Shown: piece by piece, positions 1 through 6,266 of the stretch
How the letters are laid out: every line of letters begins with the position of its first letter
Numbering within the stretch: position 1 is the first letter of the stretch
Source of the DNA: Mycobacterium sp.
GTDB lineage: Bacteria; Actinomycetota; Actinomycetes; Mycobacteriales; Mycobacteriaceae
DNA: 6,266 bases
NCBI GenBank assembly: GCA_018882545.1
Contig: VERS01000142.1
Span: 1-6,266, forward strand
Direction of reading: 5' to 3'
Made by a program: the position numbers and the translations under genes
Notes under the pieces: model-generated
Seen by the model: only the letters and a program-made list of their open reading frames with translations
Database searches by the model: none
What the model was told of the DNA's origin: nothing

Positions 1-639
1 GTTCTGAATGGTCCCGGCCAGCTTCTCCGGCGGAACACCCTGCTCCTCGGCGGCCACCACGTAGAGGGCGAGAATCGGCAGCACCGCACCGTTCATCGTC
101 ATCGACACCGACACCCCGGCCAGGTCGATCCCGTCGAAGAGCTCGCGCATGTCCAGGATCGAGTCAATCGCGACCCCGGCCATTCCGACGTCACCCTGCA
201 CCCGGGGATGGTCGGAGTCGTAGCCCCGGTGGGTGGCCAGATCGAATGCCACTGAGAGGCCCTTCTGCCCGGCGGCCAGGTTGCGGCGGTAGAACGCGTT
301 GGAGTCCGCGGCGGTGGAAAATCCGGCGTACTGGCGGATGGTCCAGGGCTGGTTGACGTACATCGTCGGATAGGGCCCGCGCAGGAACGGGGGTTCCCCG
401 GGGAGGCTGTCCAGCGGGTAGCCGGCCGCCACCGCCAGGTCTCGGTCCACCCCGATGTAGAGGGGCTTGACGACGATTCCCTCCGGGGTCGACCAGTCCA
501 GTTGTGCGGGTGTGTAGCCGTGGGCGGCAGCCGCGGCCGCCACCAGGTGCACGGCGTCGGCGGGACCCGGCGCCGCGGGCACCTCCGGTCCGTGCAGGGG
601 CACATCGGCGAAACTCGCCACCGCGATGCGGGCGGTCAT
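1..639 (-). CDS. mutB: Methylmalonyl-CoA mutase large (catalytic) subunit MutB, N-terminal part, cut by window edge
   Basis: The large subunit of adenosylcobalamin-dependent methylmalonyl-CoA mutase interconverts (R)-methylmalonyl-CoA and succinyl-CoA in the cytosol, as a heterodimer with MutA. The 213 codons seen are the N-terminal arm and the beginning of the substrate-binding TIM barrel. Recognisable family blocks are TPEGI (51-55), [16 protein letters not shown] (79-94), [13 protein letters not shown] (98-110), [59 protein letters not shown] and, at the edge, AGTIQN. Tyr104 corresponds to the catalytic-site Tyr89 of the Propionibacterium enzyme. The B12-binding domain lies outside the window. 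The ATG at 639-637 follows the mutA stop by one base. The GAGCGGGGG just upstream is only a modest ribosome-binding site, so translational coupling to mutA is likely. The residue matching CoA-contacting Arg82 appears to be Gln97. Family assignment is secure. Confidence 0.97.
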   Translation of the reverse strand, partial: MTARIAVASFADVPLHGPEVPAAPGPADAVHLVAAAAAAHGYTPAQLDWSTPEGIVVKPLYIGVDRDLAVAAGYPLDSLPGEPPFLRGPYPTMYVNQPWTIRQYAGFSTAADSNAFYRRNLAAGQKGLSVAFDLATHRGYDSDHPRVQGDVGMAGVAIDSILDMRELFDGIDLAGVSVSMTMNGAVLPILALYVVAAEEQGVPPEKLAGTIQN

Positions 640-640
640 A

Positions 641-2545
<1,905 letters not shown>

Positions 2546-2551
2546 CGGCAG

Positions 2552-2556
2552 CTCCT
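2552..2556 (-). promoter_or_regulatory. Ribosome-binding site of mutA
   Basis: Reads AGGAG on the minus strand, with a six-base spacer to the GTG at 2545. It decides the non-ATG start of mutA. Confidence 0.75.
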
Positions 2557-2618
2557 GGGGTCGGGGCGGGCACTTGGCGGGCGGGTCGTGGCCGGATCGC
2601 GGGGACCGGCCAGGTTTC

Positions 2619-2624
2619 AGGCTA
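2619..2624 (-). promoter_or_regulatory. Possible -10 box for the mutA-mutB operon
   Basis: TAGCCT on the minus strand fits the mycobacterial TANNNT -10 pattern and sits in the only relatively AT-rich patch (GATTTAGCC) of the 152-bp gap between mutA and the divergent gene. It would give a leader of roughly 65 bases. No -35 at proper spacing is visible, so this is a weak call. Confidence 0.25.
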
Positions 2625-2683
2625 AATCACCGTCGTCGGCAACGGCCGCACGGGCGGTCCGGCGGCGGTGAGGCGGCGAGAAG

Positions 2684-2689
2684 TACCCT
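2684..2689 (+). promoter_or_regulatory. -10 box for leaderless transcription of the TVP38-family gene
   Basis: TACCCT matches TANNNT and is followed by eight bases and then ATG at 2698, the arrangement expected when transcription starts on or next to the initiator codon. No Shine-Dalgarno sequence is at normal spacing (the nearest, GAGAAG at 2678-2683, is 14 bases away). The -35 is not recognisable, as is common in mycobacteria. Inferred from pattern alone. Confidence 0.5.
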
Positions 2690-2697
2690 TTGGGCTG

Positions 2698-3369
2698 ATG
2701 TGGAATGCGGTGGCCCGGCAGGTCGGTCGCACCCGGTTGCTGCTGACCGGCGTCGCCGGCGCTTTCGCACTCGCCGTCGTGCTCCTGGTGCCACTGCCGA
2801 CGGCGCTTCAGGTGCGGGACTGGGCGACCTCCGTTGGCCCGTGGTTCCCGCTGGTCTTTCTGTTGACCCACATCGTCGTCACCGTGCTGCCGTTTCCCCG
2901 GACCGCTTTCACGCTGTCAGCGGGCCTGCTGTTCGGACCAGTTCTGGGCGTGACCATCGCGGTCGCCGCCAGCACGGTGAGCGCACTGATCGCGCTGTGG
3001 CTGGTTCGCGCGCTGGGCTGGCAGGTGGCGGGGCTGGTCACTGATCCTCGCCTGGGGGCCATGGACGCCCAGTTGCGCGCTCGGGGCTGGCCGGCCGTGC
3101 TGTCCCTCAGACTCATTCCGGGGGTGCCGTTTTCGGTGCTGAACTACGCCGCCGCCGCTTCGTCGGTGCGGATCCTGCCGTATTTCCTGGCGACCCTGGC
3201 CGGACTGCTACCGGGCACCGCGGCCGTGGTCACCCTCGGCGATGCCATGACCGGCCACGTCAGCCCGCAGCTGGTGGTGGTGTCGCTGTGTACCGCCGCG
3301 GTCGGCATCGGCGGCCTGATCTACGAGGCGCGCCGGTACCGGCAACAGCTCAGAGCACCCCGCGGATGA
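2698..3369 (+). CDS. TVP38/TMEM64 family (VTT domain, DedA superfamily) membrane protein
   Basis: A 223-residue integral membrane protein of the SNARE-associated/VTT family; from gene order it is the likely counterpart of Rv1491c. Hydrophobic segments lie at about 14-36 (TGVAGAFALAVVLLVPLP), 47-63, 72-100, 124-150, 158-178 and 185-205. Family signatures are the re-entrant-like FPRTAFTLSAGLLFGPVLG and the later GWPAVLSLRLIPGVPFSVLNYAAA, with the conserved Arg and the P-x-x-P-x-x-x-x-N spacing, then LPGTAAVVTLGDA. Relatives are proposed lipid scramblases or ion/proton-coupled membrane-homeostasis proteins; no substrate can be assigned here. ATG 2698 is chosen over the in-frame GTG at 2668 because a TANNNT box lies between them and the ten extra residues (MRRREVPFGL) look non-conserved. 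The last 20 bp overlap the convergent hemophore-like gene. Function beyond the family is unknown. Confidence 0.9.
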   Translation: MWNAVARQVGRTRLLLTGVAGAFALAVVLLVPLPTALQVRDWATSVGPWFPLVFLLTHIVVTVLPFPRTAFTLSAGLLFGPVLGVTIAVAASTVSALIALWLVRALGWQVAGLVTDPRLGAMDAQLRARGWPAVLSLRLIPGVPFSVLNYAAAASSVRILPYFLATLAGLLPGTAAVVTLGDAMTGHVSPQLVVVSLCTAAVGIGGLIYEARRYRQQLRAPRG

Positions 3370-3709
3370 GGCTGTTGGTGGGAATGTTGCACCGGGCACG
3401 CAGGTCGAACACCGGTCCCCGGATGGCGTTGATCTCGGCCTGCGTCTGCGGATTGGCCGCCAGGTAGGCCTGGGTCTGGCTGAACGCCTGCGACTTGGGC
3501 AGGCCCTGCACGCTGGTGAAGAAGTCGTTCACCGCCGGGTGGGTGAAGAAGTAGCCGGTCATCGCCGCGGCGACCTGGCTTTCCACCGCGGTGATGTCCC
3601 CGGCGGTGCAACCCGGCGCGGCGGACGCGGTGGCGGCACCGGTGACCAGCACGGCGCCGGCGCCGAGCACAGCCGCGGCGATTCGGCGGGAAGCATGAGC
3701 TGTGAACAT
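3350..3709 (-). CDS. Secreted hemophore-related (heme-binding family) protein
   Basis: A 119-residue exported protein of the mycobacterial hemophore family (Rv0203-like helical fold). Residues 1-30 form a signal peptide: Arg8-Arg9, a hydrophobic Ala/Val/Leu core, and cleavage expected after ATASA. The mature part has two cysteines (34 and 107) placed to pair, the family phrase YFFTHPAVNDFF (53-64) followed by GLP, YLAANPQTQAEINAIRGPVFDLRARC (82-107), and a short tail. Tyr53 and His57 match in spacing the heme-ligating Tyr59/His63 of Rv0203; no later histidine is present to match His89, so heme binding is plausible but not shown. ATG 3709 is preceded by GAGGAG four bases away. The upstream region has a TANNNT -10 box overlapped by an iron-box-like palindrome, suggesting iron-repressed expression. 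It converges on the TVP38-family gene with a 20-bp overlap. Confidence 0.88.
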   Translation of the reverse strand: MFTAHASRRIAAAVLGAGAVLVTGAATASAAPGCTAGDITAVESQVAAAMTGYFFTHPAVNDFFTSVQGLPKSQAFSQTQAYLAANPQTQAEINAIRGPVFDLRARCNIPTNSLIRGVL

Positions 3710-3713
3710 CGGA

Positions 3714-3719
3714 CTCCTC
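3714..3719 (-). promoter_or_regulatory. Ribosome-binding site of the hemophore-like gene
   Basis: GAGGAG on the minus strand, four bases before ATG 3709. The spacing is short, but the match is strong and fixes the start. Confidence 0.65.
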
Positions 3720-3753
3720 GGGACGAAAACGCAAGCGGTAGGGGCGCGTGACT

Positions 3754-3772
3754 CTCGGTTATGCTAGCCCAA
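3754..3772. promoter_or_regulatory. Candidate IdeR/DtxR iron box over the hemophore-like promoter
   Basis: Aligned by eye to the mycobacterial IdeR consensus TTAGGTTAGGCTAACCTAA, this 19-mer agrees at 14 positions, and its core GGTTATGCTAGCC agrees at 11 of 13 with GGTTAGGCTAACC. It covers the -10 box of the hemophore-like gene, so a bound iron-loaded repressor would block RNA polymerase. The neighbouring secreted-protein gene at 3863 could be controlled from the same site. Binding and iron response are inferred. Confidence 0.45.
3761..3766 (-). promoter_or_regulatory. -10 box of the hemophore-like gene
   Basis: TAGCAT on the minus strand (TANNNT) predicts a start near 3754 and a leader of about 45 bases holding the GAGGAG site. 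On the other strand, TATGCT (3760-3765) overlaps it face to face and might serve the gene at 3863 with a leader of about 90 bases. No convincing -35 is seen for either. Confidence 0.4.
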
Positions 3773-3862
3773 AAGCCAGTCCGGCTCAGGTCGCGGAATG
3801 CGACCACCGCTGGGGCCGGATGAGACTTTGGCCAACGCGACAGACAAGGCAAGGGCACGTTA

Positions 3863-4129
3863 ATGAAACTCAAACGACACATCGGCCTCTGGTTGGCAGC
3901 CGCCGGGATGGCCGCGGCCCTCGGCGCGGCCCCGGTCGCGGGCGCCGAACCCGGCGGCGAAGAACCCCTGCTGCCAAGCTGTGAGCAGGTCGGCGGCAGT
4001 TCGGCCACGGGCGGGCAGTCCACCGACTGCGCAACCCCGGGTAACGCCGATATCGTGGCCACTCCCAACGACCTGGGCATCATGGGCGAGGAGGCCGACG
4101 AGCCGATGTGGGGCATGTTCGGCTGGTAG
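3863..4129 (+). CDS. Small acidic secreted protein, two cysteines, function unknown
   Basis: An 88-residue protein with a clear signal peptide: Lys2, Lys4, Arg5, a hydrophobic stretch (IGLWLAAAGMAAALGAA) and AGA|EP cleavage after residue 28. The mature chain of about 60 residues has Cys40 and Cys56 (probably one disulfide), eleven Asp/Glu and no Lys, Arg or His, and ends in a Met/Trp-rich tail (MWGMFGW). It resembles the many small exported mycobacterial proteins with a Cys pair and an aromatic C-terminus, but I cannot name a family or role. ATG 3863 is supported by AAGGG at 3851-3855 (seven-base spacer) and by the signal peptide beginning exactly there. It is divergent from the hemophore-like gene, sharing a 153-bp promoter region, and its stop is one base from that of the convergent SPFH gene. 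Confidence 0.82.
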   Translation: MKLKRHIGLWLAAAGMAAALGAAPVAGAEPGGEEPLLPSCEQVGGSSATGGQSTDCATPGNADIVATPNDLGIMGEEADEPMWGMFGW

Positions 4130-4130
4130 G

Positions 4131-5372
4131 TCACACCGCTCCGGGCAGGCCCTGAGTCAGTTCGGACCGCGGCGGTTCAGTGCCATCCGCGTGGATGTCT
4201 TCCTGCATGGTTTCGTGGATGTCATGTGCGCCGCCTAATACAGCCGGCGGGGTGACCGGGGGCAGCGACGCTCGGGCCTCGGCCTCGGCGTACGCCACCG
4301 CGTCGGCGATGACGGGATCGGCCGGGGTGTGAAACCAGTCCACGACCTCGTCGGAATCGTCCTGCGGAACAGGGGCGTCGGTGTCGGCCGGAGCGGGCTG
4401 ATAGCGGAACACCCCGTCGGCGCCGGGTGTGCCGAGAAGTTTGGTGAAACCCTGCAGGGCCGAACCGAAGTCGCTGGGCACCAGCCACACCTTGTTGGCC
4501 TCCCCCTGCGCCATCTGCGGCAACGTTTGCAGGTATTGGTAGGCCAGCAGCTCCGGGGTCGGCCGGCCGGCCTTGATCGCGGCGAATGTCTTCTCGATCG
4601 CCTTGGCCTGGCCCTGGGCCTGCAGGTAGGAGGCGGCCCGTTCACCCTGGGCCCGCAGGATCCGCGACTGGCGTTCGGCCTCGGCAGCCAGGATCGCGGC
4701 CTGCTTGGCACCCTCGGCGGCCAGGATCTGGGCTTGCTTGGCGCCCTCGGCCTGTTTGATCGAAGCCTCCCGGGTGCCTTCGGCAGTCAGGATCATCGCC
4801 CGTTTCTCACGGTCGGCCCGCATCTGCTTTTCCATCGAGTCCTGAATCGACGGCGGCGGATCGATGCTGCGCAGTTCCACCCGGGCGACCCGCAGCCCCC
4901 ACCGGTTGGTGGCCTCGTCGAGCACGCCGCGTAACTGCGCGTTGATCTGGTCACGGCTGGTCAGGGTTTGCTCCAGCGTCATCCCGCCGACGACGTTGCG
5001 CAGGGTGGTGGTGGCCAGTTGCTCCACACCCACGATGTAGTTGTTGATCTGGTACACCGCGGCCTGGGGATTGGTGACCTGGAAGTACACCACGGTGTCG
5101 ATGTTGACGGTCAGGTTGTCCTCGGTGATCACCGGCTGGGGCGGGAAGGAGACCACCCGCTCGCGCAGATCCACCCTGGCCCGGATCCGGTCGATGAAGG
5201 GGACCAGCAGGGTCAGCTGCCCGGAAACCGTCTTGCTATACCGACCCAGCCGCTCGATGACCGCCGCCTCGGCTTGCGGAATCAGAGCAACGGACTTGAC
5301 GACGATAACGATCGCCAAGATCACGATGGCCCCCAGCACCAGACCCACCAGGCCTCCGATCGCGGTGTCCAT
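4131..5372 (-). CDS. SPFH/band-7 (stomatin, slipin-type) membrane-anchored protein
   Basis: A 413-residue SPFH protein, the counterpart of Rv1488 by content and context. A single N-terminal membrane segment (about 5-30) is followed by the SPFH domain (about 30-190: IPQAEAAVIERLGRY, LLVPFIDRI, DLRERVVSFPPQPVITEDN, VYFQVTNPQAAVYQI, TTLRNVVGGMTLEQTLTSRDQIN, WGLRVARVELRSIDPP). Then comes an Ala/Glu-rich coiled coil built of seven 11-residue units (186-262), a conserved segment (LLAYQYLQTLPQMAQGEANKVWLVPSDF, 275-302), and a long acidic, proline-containing tail (about 318-413) that looks disordered. Such proteins oligomerise at the membrane and organise microdomains or regulate partner proteases and transporters; the partner here is the NfeD-like protein encoded 36 bases upstream. 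ATG 5372 has AGGAG five bases upstream. The tail makes the protein longer than I recall for Rv1488 (about 380 residues). Confidence 0.94.
   Translation of the reverse strand: MDTAIGGLVGLVLGAIVILAIVIVVKSVALIPQAEAAVIERLGRYSKTVSGQLTLLVPFIDRIRARVDLRERVVSFPPQPVITEDNLTVNIDTVVYFQVTNPQAAVYQINNYIVGVEQLATTTLRNVVGGMTLEQTLTSRDQINAQLRGVLDEATNRWGLRVARVELRSIDPPPSIQDSMEKQMRADREKRAMILTAEGTREASIKQAEGAKQAQILAAEGAKQAAILAAEAERQSRILRAQGERAASYLQAQGQAKAIEKTFAAIKAGRPTPELLAYQYLQTLPQMAQGEANKVWLVPSDFGSALQGFTKLLGTPGADGVFRYQPAPADTDAPVPQDDSDEVVDWFHTPADPVIADAVAYAEAEARASLPPVTPPAVLGGAHDIHETMQEDIHADGTEPPRSELTQGLPGAV
4587..4817 (-). repeat. Seven 11-residue (hendecad) coiled-coil repeats in the SPFH protein
   Basis: Codons 186-262 divide without gaps into seven units: ADREKRAMILT, AEGTREASIKQ, AEGAKQAQILA, AEGAKQAAILA, AEAERQSRILR, AQGERAASYLQ and AQGQAKAIEKT. 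Units 3 and 4 differ at one position, and units 2-6 keep A-E/Q at positions 1-2. An 11-residue period indicates a right-handed coiled coil. Confidence 0.85.
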
Positions 5373-5377
5373 GTGTA

Positions 5378-5382
5378 CTCCT
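5378..5382 (-). promoter_or_regulatory. Ribosome-binding site of the SPFH gene
   Basis: AGGAG on the minus strand, five bases before ATG 5372, inside the 36-base gap after the NfeD stop. It gives independent ribosome entry within the operon. Confidence 0.75.
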
Positions 5383-5408
5383 CACCTCAAGGCTCGTCTG
5401 CGGTTTCG

Positions 5409-5843
5409 CTACGCGGAATCCCGCCAGACCACGGCGGTTGCCCCGTCGATGTGCATGACCGTGACCTGCTCCCCCGGCCCATAGGACTCGTCGTCGTTGA
5501 ACGGCCGCGCGGTCCAGACCTCGCCGTCGAGTTTGATCCTCCCATGATCGCGGCCCACCGCCTCCAGGACCGTGGCGTGCTTGCCTTCCAGCATCCGCGC
5601 CGGCTCCGGCAGGCCGCCGGACGTCACCCGGCGGCGCGCGGCCGGACGGACCAGGACGACGAGCAGAACCGAGACCACCAGGAACACCGCCCCGTCCACC
5701 CACACCGGCAGACCCAGTAGCCAGCTCGACCCCGCCGCAGCCAGCGCGCCCCCGCTGAGCATCAACAGGGACATATCCCCGGTCAACGTCTCCGCCGCCG
5801 CCAGTGCGAGGGCAAACAGCAGCCAGATCAGCGGGGCGCCCAT
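5409..5843 (-). CDS. NfeD-like membrane protein (short form, OB-fold domain)
   Basis: A 144-residue NfeD-family protein of the short class that lacks the serine-protease domain, the counterpart of Rv1487. Three membrane segments (about 4-20, 24-45 and 49-66) are followed by a basic RPAARRR stop-transfer stretch (66-72) and a soluble OB-fold domain (about 84-142) with the usual MLEGKHATVLEAV, GRIKLDGEVWTAR and YGPGEQVTVMHIDGATAVV pattern. Proteins of this class pair with slipin/SPFH proteins and are thought to hold them at the membrane; the SPFH gene follows by 36 bases on the same strand, so they form one operon. The ATG at 5843 has no Shine-Dalgarno sequence but is preceded by TAACGT and six bases, suggesting a leaderless message. 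Confidence 0.93.
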   Translation of the reverse strand: MGAPLIWLLFALALAAAETLTGDMSLLMLSGGALAAAGSSWLLGLPVWVDGAVFLVVSVLLVVLVRPAARRRVTSGGLPEPARMLEGKHATVLEAVGRDHGRIKLDGEVWTARPFNDDESYGPGEQVTVMHIDGATAVVWRDSA

Positions 5844-5849
5844 ACCGCC

Positions 5850-5855
5850 ACGTTA
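5850..5855 (-). promoter_or_regulatory. -10 box for leaderless transcription of the NfeD-SPFH operon
   Basis: TAACGT (TANNNT) on the minus strand is separated from ATG 5843 by only GGCGGT. The first transcribed base would therefore be at or next to the start codon. No -35 is evident. Confidence 0.55.
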
Positions 5856-5906
5856 CGCCCGGCCCAGGCCCTACGCCGCCCGCTGACCGGGGCTGCAGGG
5901 AGCAAC

Positions 5907-5912
5907 TACACT
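5907..5912 (+). promoter_or_regulatory. -10 box for the Rv1486c-like gene, leaderless or near-leaderless
   Basis: TACACT (TANNNT) lies ten bases before ATG 5923. The bases between (CACCTCCATC) contain no ribosome-binding site, so the transcript probably starts within a few bases of the initiator. Confidence 0.5.
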
Positions 5913-5922
5913 CACCTCCATC

Positions 5923-6266
5923 ATGTGGTGCCCGAGCGTATCGCTGTCGGTGTGGGCCAACGCCTGGTTGGCTGGTCACGCCGCACCCGACGACGTTTTG
6001 GATGCGCTAAGCGCTTGGGCGCCTGCGCATTCGGTCACCGCCTACGATGCCGTGGCGGCCGGCCGCACCGGGCTGCCGTGGCCGGATGTCGACGGCACCG
6101 GCGCAATGTCGTTGCTACAGACGGTCCGTACCGCCACCGGAACCCGCCAGCAGTGGGGCGCACGGCCTGCGCTGGCGCTCGCTCTGCCAACACCCGGCGA
6201 TGTGCGGGGGCTGGCCGCCGGCAGTCAGTTCCAGGCCGACGCCCTCGACGCCGGCGAGGCGGTCCT
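5923..6266 (+). CDS. Conserved mycobacterial hypothetical protein (Rv1486c-like), N-terminal part, cut by window edge
   Basis: The first 114 codons and two bases of an open frame that runs off the window. The protein begins [18 protein letters not shown], then [40 protein letters not shown] and [31 protein letters not shown]. The start phrase and the position divergent from NfeD recall Rv1486c, an uncharacterised conserved protein; recognition is from memory of that sequence and gene order. There is no signal peptide and no obvious membrane segment in this part, which is Ala/Leu/Trp-rich and looks soluble. No function can be given. ATG 5923 is chosen because a TANNNT box lies just upstream and the phrase beginning at Met is the conserved one. 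Confidence 0.8.
   Translation, partial: MWCPSVSLSVWANAWLAGHAAPDDVLDALSAWAPAHSVTAYDAVAAGRTGLPWPDVDGTGAMSLLQTVRTATGTRQQWGARPALALALPTPGDVRGLAAGSQFQADALDAGEAV

Noticed and set aside
99..605. 168-codon minus-strand frame overlapping mutB
   Set aside because: It is out of frame with the unmistakable MutB blocks on the same strand; its Pro/Arg/Thr/Ser-rich product is an artefact.
2546..2697. Search for a terminator hairpin or riboswitch (for example a cobalamin riboswitch) upstream of mutA
   Set aside because: The 152-bp gap holds no recognisable B12-box sequence or stable stem followed by a U-run; only the -10 boxes and ribosome-binding site described stand out.
3748..3984. 78-codon plus-strand frame over the hemophore/secreted-protein promoter region
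   Set aside because: It overlaps the better-supported signal-peptide gene at 3863 in another frame, has no ribosome-binding site at its start, and turns into an Arg/Gly-rich string.
3559..4134. 191-codon minus-strand frame opposite the small secreted gene
   Set aside because: It runs through the hemophore-like gene's start and promoter in another frame; no homology or start signal supports it.
4329..5720. Two plus-strand frames (4329-4934 and 4968-5720) antisense to the SPFH and NfeD genes
   Set aside because: Their residue make-up (Gly/Arg/His/Asp-rich, no domain) is typical of GC-rich antisense shadows, and the opposite strand carries clear conserved genes.

Overview
The window is a GC-rich stretch of an actinobacterial chromosome, almost certainly a mycobacterium in the broad sense (probably non-tuberculous). 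The grounds are the coenzyme-B12 methylmalonyl-CoA mutase pair mutA-mutB, a mycobacterial hemophore-type secreted protein, a tiny secreted two-cysteine protein, and a gene order that from memory parallels M. tuberculosis Rv1486c-Rv1487-Rv1488-...-Rv1491c-mutA(Rv1492)-mutB(Rv1493), read here in the opposite direction. Both outermost genes are cut by the window edges.

Layout. 1-639 (minus): first 213 codons of mutB. 641-2545 (minus): mutA, one base upstream of mutB and translated in the same operon. 2698-3369 (plus): a TVP38/TMEM64 (VTT/SNARE-associated, DedA superfamily) membrane protein, divergent from mutA. 3350-3709 (minus): a secreted hemophore-related protein whose end overlaps the membrane-protein gene by 20 bp. 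3863-4129 (plus): a small, strongly acidic secreted protein. 4131-5372 (minus): an SPFH/band-7 (stomatin/slipin) protein, preceded in the same operon by 5409-5843 (minus), its NfeD-like partner. 5923-6266 (plus): start of an Rv1486c-like conserved hypothetical protein. There is no gene-free stretch over about 155 bp, and I see no RNA gene, CRISPR array or mobile element.

How the genes work together. MutA and MutB form the heterodimer that interconverts succinyl-CoA and methylmalonyl-CoA, linking propionyl-CoA from odd-chain lipids and cholesterol to the TCA cycle or to methyl-branched lipid synthesis. NfeD and the SPFH protein are a recurrent membrane-microdomain pair. The two secreted genes between the TVP38 gene and the SPFH gene appear to be an accessory insert in an otherwise conserved neighbourhood.

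The observations most worth a second look are: an in-frame microsatellite encoding a Pro-run plus (Thr-Ala) repeat in the MutA interdomain linker; a 14-of-19 match to the IdeR iron-box consensus lying on the -10 element of the hemophore-like gene; three TANNNT boxes placed for leaderless transcription; and a secreted mini-protein whose mature chain has eleven acidic and no basic residues.
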